DNA of 64,000 nt from Batkoa obscura. Its lineage: Eukaryota > Entomophthoromycota > Entomophthoromycetes > Entomophthorales > Batkoaceae. The position numbers were made by a program, and so were the translations under genes. Positions 33,529 through 43,137 of this stretch are shown here, piece by piece; position 1 is the stretch's first letter, and every line of letters begins with the position of its first letter. The DNA is taken from positions 868,001 to 932,000 of the forward strand of contig JASVEC010000019.1 of assembly GCA_030770535.1 (NCBI GenBank). Reading direction: 5' to 3'. The notes under the pieces were generated by a model. The model worked only from the letters and a program-made list of their open reading frames with translations, ran no database searches and was not told where the DNA came from.

Positions 33529-35322
33529 ATGGGCCAAAATGAAGAACTAAAAATTTATAAAGAGTCATATAAATTTAAAGCTATTAAAAGAATCAATGAA
33601 ATTGAAAAGGAGCTAACAAATTTTTTTTCTAGTATAAAGAGTAGCATACTGGCCTATCCGACTAATGAGTTTAGTGGTTTAATAAAAAGCTATCTAAAAT
33701 GGACAAAGGAGTGTTTGGATAGGAAAAAAAGTTTAAAGGAATTGATGGATCGACCAAACCAAAGTCAGCTACAGAAAAAGAAATGTCGAAATGCAGAATT
33801 AAAATTTATAACTTATTTTGAAAATGGTATATCGTACTATACAAAGGCAATAAAAAATAGTCAAAAGATGATGCTTATGAGCAATTGCATATGTTCTTCT
33901 CCAGAAAGAGAGTTATATATCACTCCAAATAAAATAGACGGGTTAATGCCTTCGGAGCTTTTGGTATGCTTTATTAATATTTATTATCAATATTTGGACC
34001 CAGATGAGCTGTGGCTTACAGCTCCAGTATTGGAAAATATATTTAGAAAAAAAGAACCAAGTTTATTAAAATCTATTCTTATGCAATCAATATTGAGTTT
34101 GATTGAACTTCCAAAGGAGTATGAACAAATATTGCTTAATAGCACTAAAAACATTCAAAATATGATGGCTCAAAGCTATAATGATCCAACATTAGATGAT
34201 GTGATTGCAATTATTTTAATTTCTGGAGAATATTTGTATACAAATAATTATTCACTAGCCAGTATATATTTAGGACAGGCAATAAGGATGGGACAAATGT
34301 TACAAATATTACCGGAAGAAAGAGAAAATACGGATTCATTCACAAAAAACAAGTTTGAAGATTCATTAAAAGATAAGTTATGGGAACTTATTGTGATTTT
34401 TTATATTAGTCTATCGTACTTACCTGGATACCCTTTAATTCTAAAATATAGCAGAGTAACTCCTTTGAGCCATGTTAGAGATAAAACAATTAGTTTACCT
34501 ACTATGCCTAGATTGGGTATCAATAAAATCAAAAAGATAGATTTGAAAGATATGTTAAAAAGTATCAATACAAGTACTATGGTCCCTAATATTAATAATA
34601 CTAAGTCTTTTGAGTTATCTTATTATTCAAGAGCAATAGCTTGTTATTTTCACGTTTTACAATCATATCTTAATGAAAGAAATATGTTAAAAAAGAATCC
34701 AAATATATATCCGATTGATAGGTTTTATTTTGATGTCAATAGTATATTAAAAATGATTGGTGAATTAGATAAAGATATAAACAATGTATCAATAAACTAT
34801 AAAAGTTTTCGATTTTTATCCTCAAAGCAGCTTGCCAACATTAAATCATACGGTGTACTACAATCAGATGATACTTCATCATTAGGCTCTTCTGGTTATT
34901 TTATGTTTTTAAATACTAAACTTTATATTATTGATCCTCTTTCTTATATAAGTCCATGTTCTCATTCACTATTATATTCCTGGCTATGGACAATTGGATT
35001 AGAAACGGCAGATAAATTATGGGATTTGTTTTCTACTTTATTTAATCGTAACAACATTGATGATGAATGTCCTTGGATTGTATTTAATACTTCCTTTGAT
35101 TTACTTCCAACTGTTTATTTTTACCTTAATGCCTTATCACAGTTGCACTTTGTAGAAGGACAAAATGAAATAATTTATAGCAAAGTTCAACAATTAGTTT
35201 ATTGGATCAAAAAAGATAGGGATAAAACTCATTATTTTGAAGATAGTGGATATGCAATCGAGGTTATAGAAAAAGACTTAGAAAAGTTTCATTTTTTGGA
35301 AAAATATTCTATAGTTATATAA
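33529..35322 (+). CDS. Zinc-cluster-less MHD-like regulator family, member B
   Basis: Single exon, 597 residues from the ATG at 33529. This start gives MGQNEELKIYKESYKFKA, which lines up with the starts of members F and G. Blocks in order: an N-terminal ESYKFKAIKRINEIEKEL helix; SGLIKSYLKWTKECL; a Cys-containing patch SNCICSSPERELYITPNK; FINIYYQYLDPDELWLTAP near residue 155; IYLGQAIRMGQMLQI near 245; TISLPTMPRLGINKIKK near 325; and SLGSSGYFMFL and GLETADKLWDLFSTLFNRNN in the last third. It is closest to F and G although 20 kb away and on the opposite strand. No zinc cluster, signal peptide or membrane segment. The only paired cysteines (near residue 120) do not make a known finger. Confidence 0.72.
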   Translation: MGQNEELKIYKESYKFKAIKRINEIEKELTNFFSSIKSSILAYPTNEFSGLIKSYLKWTKECLDRKKSLKELMDRPNQSQLQKKKCRNAELKFITYFENGISYYTKAIKNSQKMMLMSNCICSSPERELYITPNKIDGLMPSELLVCFINIYYQYLDPDELWLTAPVLENIFRKKEPSLLKSILMQSILSLIELPKEYEQILLNSTKNIQNMMAQSYNDPTLDDVIAIILISGEYLYTNNYSLASIYLGQAIRMGQMLQILPEERENTDSFTKNKFEDSLKDKLWELIVIFYISLSYLPGYPLILKYSRVTPLSHVRDKTISLPTMPRLGINKIKKIDLKDMLKSINTSTMVPNINNTKSFELSYYSRAIACYFHVLQSYLNERNMLKKNPNIYPIDRFYFDVNSILKMIGELDKDINNVSINYKSFRFLSSKQLANIKSYGVLQSDDTSSLGSSGYFMFLNTKLYIIDPLSYISPCSHSLLYSWLWTIGLETADKLWDLFSTLFNRNNIDDECPWIVFNTSFDLLPTVYFYLNALSQLHFVEGQNEIIYSKVQQLVYWIKKDRDKTHYFEDSGYAIEVIEKDLEKFHFLEKYSIVI

Positions 35323-37406
35323 CATGATTGCTATTTATTGATTTTTTATATTTCGCTTTTTTTAAATAAAGTTATTTTTCGTTTAATTTAAAATAAAGAT
35401 ATTCACGTCCTTATTTTTATAGTTGGTATGAAGTAAATTAATGTCCTCCAATTTACTAGTTGTTATTTAGATTTGTGTTGTGTATAGGTTTAGATTACGT
35501 TTTGTTTCATTTTAAGTTCAAACACATGTGTTCAAAGTGTATAAATTTAGGAGATCTTTTAACTAAGACAGTGTATAAATTTTTTTATTTTAATAGGTTT
35601 ACAATATTTCAATTAATATATATCTGAATAGGTGGATTACGACAATAAACTAGATAACATATATAATTGTTGATATTGGAAATTAATCAACTTTATTAGA
35701 AATCCGAACAAGCTTCTTAACTTGTTATTGTTATTTACTCACTCAAATGTATATCATCACTTCTTTTAACACATTTTATATAAACTTTGAGAATTTCAAG
35801 TTTTTATTTTAATTATAATAGTCTCTATATTCAAAAGCTTTAGCTAACTTATTTTAAACTTAAATTAAGTTTTTTATATTTTAAATTTAAATAATACTTT
35901 AAACAAAGATTTATAATTCTAGCTATTTTAATAAAAATATAGCTTAAAGACAATAGAATATGCCAGGTTAATTTATACTTTAGTTTATATTGTAATTTAT
36001 ATCGTAATTTATATGTGATCAGAATTAGAGTATAAACATTTTGGAAATGATTTGTATGTTAACATTATATTTCTAATAAAGTTTAGAAACCAAACATTTT
36101 AAATAATGCTTGAATTAAAAATTAATGGTGAATAGTATGAGGCTTAACTGTAAAAATTAAATATTTATTATTTATATAATTGTTCTGAAGTATAATGGAA
36201 TGGTACGATAGAATTTGTCACAGTTTATTATTATCTTTAGATAAAAGCTTTAAGTTTTTATTTTACTTACACAAAAGTTGAATTTTGGTTAGAAAATTTA
36301 GAGAATTAATAGAAATATTCATTTATGTTATAACTATGTTCTTAAAAGTGATAATAAGTAAAAAAAACAACCTATTAAGGTAATATATTACTTTCTTATC
36401 AATTCTGACGTAATTGACATAATATTCTGCCAAATTTGACCGCTATTACTCAAATGTGTCCTAAATTAGTAGGGTAAAGTGGTGGAAGTGTCAAGATGTC
36501 AAAGCGATTGTTTATTTTTAGCTCAATTAATTTTAAAGAAGAACCTAGTCACATTTGAAACAACAACTTTCTTTTTTTATTTTTTTCAGTCATGTTATCC
36601 ATTTACCTTATGAGTTTTATGGCCAAGTGATATTCATTTATTTAAATTCTATAGCTTGACCTTTTGAAACCCCTGACTATTTCCCTCAGGGTCTCACTAA
36701 AATTAACCCATAAATTTCTTTAATAATTTGTAATGTTTTTAAGCTTTATATAAGTGCCTGATTGTATTAAGGTATCAATTCATATTCTGTTTGAATAACC
36801 TCATTTTTATCCATCTTTTTATACCAATTTTGTATTTACTAATAGGATAGTAGATTCATTATATCAATTGAAATATATTTAAATATACTCAATTAATAAA
36901 ATAAAGGGAATGTAAGTGTATTAATAGGCCTATAGCGAGAAATGTTTTACTTGAGTCACCTTAAAGGTCATCGATGATAAAATAAAAATCTATTTAAAGC
37001 TAAGATCCAACATAATGAAGATAGATTTTATAACAGTTTGGTTAAACATTTTATTTAAGTTTTATTTTTATTTTAATAATTTCATTAATTGACTCTGATA
37101 AATATCATGTGCATCAGCTTGATAAAGGTTATATGACAATTTGCCTTTTTTTAGAGTACATTTTATTCTTTAAATAGTATAAGCATGATTTCCAATAAAG
37201 TTTCGAAAATATAAAAACCACTATAAATTAGTTCAAATTAATTTATATTTTTTTATATTTTTTTCTTTCAAGGAATTTCTATTAAGTAAATTCCTACGTT
37301 AACTGATTTCCTTTTGAGCTACTAACTACGACTTTCCCTATATTCCTAGACTTGTTTATTTTACATCTTCTCCTAATAATTCATATCTATCACTTTAAAT
37401 TTGATA
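35323..37406. other. Long intergenic region upstream of the amino-acid transporter
   Basis: 2.1 kb without a gene. A near-tandem TTTATATTGTAA / TTTATATCGTAA unit lies near 35989-36015. The 300 bases before the transporter start are pyrimidine-rich in places (TTTTTTTATTTTTTTC near 36570), as is common upstream of well-expressed fungal genes, but no defined site can be named. Confidence 0.45.
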
Positions 37407-38714
37407 ATGTCTGATAAAGTAACCAAATCTCAATTCGAGATTGATGATATTGCATCCATCCATAGTATTGCAAAAGACGATCACAGAACCGGTTCCAGTT
37501 TTGGAGCTTATGTGAATATTGTTTGTGTCGTTGCTGGAACTGGTACACTCGGTCTTCCCTATGCTGTAAAGCAAGGTGGCTGGATCTCCCTTGTTTTCTT
37601 TGTGCTAACCGCTTTTATTGCAATCTATACAAGTAGACTTTTAATCGAATGTCTTTATTATAAACCAAACCAACGATTGGAAGAATTCCCAGATGTAGGC
37701 GAGGCCGCATTTGGAAAATTTGGAAGGTATTTTGTCAAAGTTTTTCACTATTCTATTAGTCTTTCAGCCGCTTGTATCTATATTTTGTTAACTGGTAAGA
37801 CTGTAAGCAGCTTGATAAGTGATTTTAATAATGGCAATGATATACTTGGGTTCAGGATATGGATCCTTATAGCTGGTGTTATAATTACTGTACCTTCTGC
37901 AGTTCTTAAAAGTTTAAAGGAAGTCGCCATTTTAGCTGCTTTTGGTGCTTTTTGTACATTAGTAGTTGTTTTCTGTGTTGCGATTGGTGGTGGTATTCAA
38001 TACAATAGCCCAGATCACCCACCTCCAGTTACTGAGGTTGCTATATGGCGAGGTATCCCACTTTCTCTTGCAACTATAGCTTTCTCGTATGGTGGTAACG
38101 TCGTCTATCCACATGTTGAAGGTAGTATGCGTCATCCAAAATCATGGAATAAAGTCATGATGTTTGCAGTTGGAAGCATTACTTTTATGTATCTTTTGAT
38201 AGGTATTACTGGATATTTATACTATGGTAGTGACGTGAAATCACCCATTTTAGACTCCCTTCCACAAGGTGCCGCATCAGTCATCGCTAAAGTACTCATC
38301 ACTTTACATGTTATCCTTGCAGCTCCTATTTACATTTGTTCCTTCTCTTTAGAACAGGAGAATTTGTTAAAAATAGATCGCAAGTATATCTCAGCTTCAA
38401 GAGAATTTGTTCTTCGTGTAATTTTGAGAACTATCATTGGAGCTATTTTGACTGTTATTGCTATGTTTGTACCCTATTTTTCTGCCCTTATGTCCTTGGT
38501 AGGCGCTATTTCAAATTGTTTAATTGTGTTTTTAGTCCCTGTTGCCTGTCATTACAAACTCTTTGGATGGAGAAATCGTCCTATTTGGGAATATATATTA
38601 ACTGTCGTTGTTATTATTGTTGGTCTCTTAGGACTTATCCTTGGTTCAATAGATTCAGTAATAACCCTTGTTGATCTTATTAAAGTTGGTGATGCTACTA
38701 GTGCTAAACATTAA
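37407..38714 (+). CDS. AVT-type vacuolar amino-acid transporter
   Basis: Single exon, 435 residues from the ATG at 37407. It is a member of the amino acid/auxin permease (AAAP) family. After a hydrophilic N-terminus of about 28 residues comes the characteristic first helix AYVNIVCVVAGTGTLGLPYA, then about ten more hydrophobic segments. These include SLVFFVLTAFIAIYTSRLL, GIPLSLATIAFSYGGNVVYP near residue 215 and LVGAISNCLIVFLVPV near 375. The order matches yeast Avt1-type and animal vesicular transporters, which move amino acids across vacuolar or vesicle membranes with protons. The substrate cannot be read from sequence. More codons end in C or T pairs such as ATC and TTC than in the neighbouring family genes, suggesting better expression. 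It is an ordinary single-copy-looking gene between expanded families. Confidence 0.9.
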   Translation: MSDKVTKSQFEIDDIASIHSIAKDDHRTGSSFGAYVNIVCVVAGTGTLGLPYAVKQGGWISLVFFVLTAFIAIYTSRLLIECLYYKPNQRLEEFPDVGEAAFGKFGRYFVKVFHYSISLSAACIYILLTGKTVSSLISDFNNGNDILGFRIWILIAGVIITVPSAVLKSLKEVAILAAFGAFCTLVVVFCVAIGGGIQYNSPDHPPPVTEVAIWRGIPLSLATIAFSYGGNVVYPHVEGSMRHPKSWNKVMMFAVGSITFMYLLIGITGYLYYGSDVKSPILDSLPQGAASVIAKVLITLHVILAAPIYICSFSLEQENLLKIDRKYISASREFVLRVILRTIIGAILTVIAMFVPYFSALMSLVGAISNCLIVFLVPVACHYKLFGWRNRPIWEYILTVVVIIVGLLGLILGSIDSVITLVDLIKVGDATSAKH

Positions 38715-39107
38715 TTTAAGTGCGCTATAAAAATTTTTCTATTAATAAAAATAAAAATAAAAATAAAAATTAAAGATATTTAAAAGTTTTAATTATTAAT
38801 TCAAAATAAATGAAATCTACCCAGAATTTTAAACATACTATCAATTAATATTTACGAATGGTATATAAAGAATACTTGGTATCACTAATTATAACATTAT
38901 AAAAATATTTATAGTTGTTTAGCTCTATTATCATCTGTTATATTCTATATTATATCAAATACAAACTTTATTTAATTGATTTTCAGCAATAAGATAAATA
39001 ATTTGCAACAGACTATTGAAACAATTTTATAAACTTTTTGTAACACTTTTTTACTTTTTATTCAATAAAACATGAGATTAAAAAAGTAACAGTCTCCTAT
39101 CACAATT
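38715..39107. other. Intergenic after the transporter gene
   Basis: Contains a run of AAAAAT units at about 38740-38772, just past the stop codon. Otherwise featureless up to the MITE at 39108. Confidence 0.5.
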
Positions 39108-39210
39108 ATACAGGAGTGTTTTTTTTGACTTCATTATTTTCATTTTTTTAAGCGCTATTTAAGCGGAAAATTTGTTAGCAAATTCTTAAACACAAAAATA
39201 CATCTCCATA
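39108..39210 (-). mobile_element. TGGGGATG MITE, copy h
   Basis: Left end ATACAGGAGTG is altered and the right end is CATCTCCATA. The interior AAGCGCTATTTAAGCGG and ATTCTTAAACACAAAAATA is well kept. Nothing else was seen between 39211 and 39608. Confidence 0.85.
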
Positions 39211-39608
39211 TCAAGAAAAATATTTAAATATTTTCCTTGGTATAGTCGTAATAGGTTGAAGGTATTATATATACCAAGTTTTATATTGACAAAACTATTC
39301 ATTTATAATATGGGGTTGTCTAAATTAGTTTCATTATTTTATCCAATTTTTTAAAAATTTTGTATTTTAAAAACTTCGTTAAAATTCTATAAAAACAAAT
39401 TTTTTATTAAAACAAAAGTACCCAGATACAGTTCTAAATCATTCTATTATAGTTTATACTGTAAGTTAGTTGAATTTCTACTAGATCTTAAATACATATT
39501 CTTATAAAACTTTATTGAGAAATATTTATTATTGACCACTTTATAGCCAATATTACAGATTTGTTTGATAACAAATAAACTATTTTAATGTTATAATTAC
39601 ATTATTAA

Positions 39609-39712
39609 TATGAGGATGTTTTTTTGTTTTCATTACTTTTTCCATTTTCTAAGCCCTATTTGAGCGGAAAAATTGTTAGCAAAATCCTTAAACACAAAAA
39701 TACATCCCTATA
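39609..39712 (-). mobile_element. TGGGGATG MITE, copy i
   Basis: TATGAGGATG to CATCCCTATA. The interior AAGCCCTATTTGAGCGG and CTTAAACACAAAAATA matches the family. Confidence 0.88.
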
Positions 39713-39947
39713 TATTATTAGGTTAATGAATAGCTGTATGGGAGGGAGTGGTTAGCCCCAAAACTACAATTAACCATCTCTATATGGTACAAGTAATAAT
39801 GGTATTTATATATTATTACAATTACTTGTTCTTTGACTATTTATTAACTTAACTATTAATAACTTAAGTAATCAACATTTAATAATCTATTTCTATCATT
39901 CAACAAACTTACTTACTTGCTTAATAAACATCAAAAATTTTAATTCT

Positions 39948-40607
39948 CTGTTATCTTCGTAAGATAAGCTGGGATTAATCTTTTAATTTTTGTATTTTCT
40001 ATAGACTCTATAACTTTAATTGGAACTATATCGCTTTTTTTTGATGTATCAGATACTGGATAACAATGTAATTTATTGTTATGTTTAATAAAATGCAAAT
40101 ACTTATTAATGCCTTGTATCTTTATTATTCTTTTTGTATTTTTGTTTCTTTTATACTTTTTCTGTGATGCTTAGCAAAAAAACCAAGACCAGTATTTAGA
40201 CTGTTATTTATTTATTAATTTTTTTAAATACATAACGCAGAAACTCTTGAGATTAAAAATGATTTTCTGTATCTCCCCATATATTAATTTTTGTAAACTT
40301 AAATAAAAGCTCTGTAGAGATTAAATCAATCAAACAATTTCCTGTATATGGGGATATTTTTTTGATTTCATTATTTTTCCATTTTTTAAGCGCTATTTGA
40401 GTGAAAAGATTGTTAGTAAAATTCTTAAACACAAAAATATATCCCTATATGCTGAATCATGATTTAATATTTCAGATAAATAATCAAAGTAAACTTTTTT
40501 TATTGTTTTATCATCTTTCAAATATAAAACACCAAAGCCTAATACTGATATAGCTTGTTTATTATAATGATCTAAATTTATTGAATCTGGTCTTATTCTT
40601 ATTTCCA
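39948..40607 (-). pseudogene. Decayed DDE-type transposase remnant
   Basis: On the minus strand four blocks keep the order of a transposase-like family I recall from Mucoromycota and other early fungi. They are VLGFGVLYLKDD with KKVYFDYLSEILNHDS (about 40607-40450), then after a MITE the block NIWGDTENHF with SQEFLRYVFKKI (about 40300-40210), then NTGLGFFAKHHRKS (about 40200-40150), then KVIESIENTKIKRLIPAY and a stop at 39948. The W-x-D and F-F-A-x-H-H-x-K-S blocks are the diagnostic parts. The blocks lie in different frames with stops between them, so it is dead. No terminal repeats were identified. The family name is from memory and uncertain. Confidence 0.5.
40347..40449 (-). mobile_element. 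TGGGGATG MITE, copy j, in transposase remnant
   Basis: TATGGGGATA to ATCCCTATA. The interior AAGCGCTATTTGAGTG and ATTCTTAAACACAAAAATA. It splits the transposase remnant between its first and second conserved blocks. Confidence 0.9.
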
Positions 40608-40706
40608 TATGGGGGATGTTTTTTGGCTTTATCACCTTTTCTACCTTTTGAGTGCTATTTGAGTGGAAAAGTTATTAGTAAAATTCTTAAACACAAATAT
40701 ATATAT
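40608..40706 (-). mobile_element. TGGGGATG MITE, copy k (degraded right end)
   Basis: TATGGGGGATG at the left. The interior AGTGCTATTTGAGTGG and ATTCTTAAACACAAA. The right terminus has turned into a TA run. It is in the same orientation as copy j, about 160 bases away, at the upstream edge of the transposase remnant. Confidence 0.8.
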
Positions 40707-40875
40707 AAAAACGGGATAATAATTTAGAAAATTATATTTTTAAGAAAGAAAGATGAAATCAGACCTTGAACTTTACTCTATACTATACAAAATAGAGGCT
40801 ATAAGTGAGATATAACTACGATACATAAAGAAGAAGAAAAGCGATTATTGTTGTTATTAAAATCTGATAAACAAA

Positions 40876-41262
40876 ATGAAGTTTACTCTTATTCTTTTAC
40901 TTATTACCGTTGTTCCTACCCTTGGGCTTCGTAGATCCATTGTGAAATACCATAGTCAGTATAAAGTTAAATTTATATCCAACTATAGGTCTGTTAAGTA
41001 CAAGGATGGGAGGGCAAAGCCTAATTGGACGAGGTGTGTAACAAAGAATTCAAGAATCAAAGTGTTAAAGAATCCACTAAAGAATTAGCGGAATAGTTTG
41101 AGGAACTATGGTGGAGGCTGTCGTGAAAGAGTTATGTCTTGTGATAATTATATTAGGGAGTTTTACACTTACGCTCAAGAAAATTATGTCCTTTGTCTAT
41201 GTGAGTCAGGAACTCGTTGTCAAAGACAGGTTCAAGGCAATGTCTTTTGTGAGTACACTTAG
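40876..41262 (+). CDS. Small secreted cysteine-rich protein
   Basis: Two exons, 40876-41037 and 41089-41262, with a 51-base intron (GTAACA to ATTAG, with ACTAA upstream of the acceptor), giving 111 residues. The intron length is a multiple of three and carries the only in-frame stop, so unspliced RNA would give a 70-residue protein. The signal peptide is at residues 1-17 (FTLILLLITVVPTLG). The mature part is basic and has seven cysteines, all after residue 53: TRC, GGGC, VMSC, VLCLC, TRC and VFC. No family is recognised; an effector-like or antimicrobial role is possible but not shown. A broken relative with the same signal peptide lies at 19302. Confidence 0.68.
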
Positions 41263-41844
41263 CCTTTAGCGATCTCTATTAAATATGAATACTCTATATA
41301 TTTTTATTATTTATTTATTTTTGTATGTTTGAATGTTCAATTATTATGGTATCACTTGTTTGATATTAGGAAAACCTTTAGTATTGTATTATACTATAGC
41401 TTAAATAAAAGTAAAATTATTTGTAAAAAATTATTGTTTTTAAAAAGTGAATTGGTTTACGATGAATGTTTAAAACCTTAATATATATTTTATATAAGAT
41501 ATTAGATTGTAAGTATTCAATGATAACGTTATAGATTGTAATTAAAACGAATAGCGTTAGTTATTGAGCTAAATATCAGGATTTATATTTATTTTTCTAA
41601 CAAATATTATTTATCTGGGATAATTTATTGTAAGCAAAAGTAAAACAACTACTGATTATGCAAATTAAGCAATATGAGAGATAGACTTAGTTTACTAGCT
41701 AGTAGAATTTATAGCTACATTCAGTTCAGTTTTTAAATTCTCATAAAAAAAATACAGTTTTTAATTTCTTGAACCTTGAACCTACAAAAACGGACTTTAA
41801 CTATAGCTTTATACAACTATCTTCTATATCGTTTGTAATTTGAG
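41263..41844. other. Intergenic, no gene seen
   Basis: AT-rich spacer between the small secreted protein gene and F-box remnant P4. No feature I can support. Confidence 0.45.
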
Positions 41845-42738
41845 ATGTCAATTAAGTCTAATCAATCTTTAGATATTTTATTGGGAGAAGTACCCTAATA
41901 TATAGATCTACTTGGGTTAACGAAGTTGTATTTTTTAAGTAAATATTTATTTGAGATAGTAAATAGGGTTATCAAATGGAACTTAGCTTATTCACACTAC
42001 AGTGAACCTAGGTTCAGTAAATATCAAACAAAGTTTATCAAACAAAATGAGACTTTGATGAAGCATTTATGTATACATGAAAACAAAATTCAATTGACAA
42101 ATTATTGTTCAAATGTTATATCTATAAATTATAGTAGTTATAATTATATAATTATAAGAATGATAACAATATTAATTTGCTAAACAAAGAAAATAGTCAT
42201 CAATTCTATAAATTATAGACAGTCACTAATAATTTAGAGATTATCTAAATTAACTTGAATTATTTGAATTTAAGACTAGTCGCATAAATATTGAAGAAGT
42301 TATTCAATATCTAAGTCCAAATAGATTAAAGTTACTCAAATTGGTTTTCAATTCTTCCTTTTATATTAATGGAATAGATGTTATTAAAAGCCAGTTTAAA
42401 AAGTTAAAAATATTACGTTTAACTTCATAAAGATAAGTCAGATTAATAAATATAAGATCAATTCATATCAATGCAATTATGTGTAGAATACTATCATCAG
42501 ATACTTCGATAATACAACTAATACTTTTTTATGTTTTTTACATTTATTCCTAAACTTTGAAGCTTTTAAATGTAGTCTGCTTTACTCTTGAGCCTGACAC
42601 AGGTGAGTAAATCGAGCATCAACTTGATACTTCTTTACTATTTATTCTATCTATTATATCTAATGTGTATACTGAGGCAATTATTAGTAGTTTGCTAAAA
42701 AAAAAGCCTCAATATTAAACTTAATACAAATTGAAAGG
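41845..42738 (+). pseudogene. F-box/LRR-like gene remnant (P4)
   Basis: Starts ATG with SNQSLDILLGEVP, a stop, then YIDLLGLTKLYFLSKYLFEI, the shape of an F-box. It continues NRVIKWNLAYSHYSEPRF and LMKHLCIHENKIQL. A later leucine-rich part (IEEVIQYLSPNRLKLLKLVF) is cut by stops, and the end near KKPQY parallels the MKL ends of P1 and P2. It shares an almost identical 490-base core with P3 on the other strand 10 kb away. It also gives the uninterrupted sequence at the place where a MITE entered P2. Confidence 0.7.
41940..42427 (+). repeat. Near-identical inverted duplication, partner of 31543-32027
   Basis: Matches the reverse complement of 31543-32027, including the stops that break the F-box gene, so the copying happened after, or has been homogenised since, the gene died. 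Confidence 0.88.
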
Positions 42739-43137
42739 TATTGATTATTGATTTATTATACTTTTCAATATACTGTAGTTGTGAATGATCAATATGTTTC
42801 ATGAAATTCCAACTATAGCATATTTTATTCTACTCATCACTGCTTTAATTCTTATTTCAAATAAAGTTTACTGCCACTTTCACTAATTTTATTAAATAAT
42901 CCTAATCTATTTTCCGGCTTTCGTTTGCTTAAATATTTTAATTTAATTTTAGAAATGCATTATGCAAAGTTAAATCTTAAAAGTTTAAAGGAGTTTATTG
43001 TACTTTTGTTTTTTATTCAAAATAATTAATAAATTATACTAGTTTTTAAATACTTTTTGTATCGTACCCAAAATTAATTAAAATTGAACTTTTACAGTTT
43101 TATAGCTAACGTATACTTAAATATAAGCTAATTCCAA
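42739..43137. other. Intergenic, upstream of member C
   Basis: AT-rich with no supportable feature. Confidence 0.45.

Noticed and set aside
40268-40286. CTCCCCATATATT inside the transposase remnant, resembling a MITE end.
   Set aside because: It encodes part of the conserved IWGD block on the minus strand and has no MITE interior beside it.
40876-41262. Reading the in-frame TAG in the small secreted protein gene as a sign of a pseudogene.
   Set aside because: A 51-base GT-AG intron with a good branch-like ACTAA removes the stop and keeps the frame and the cysteine-rich end.
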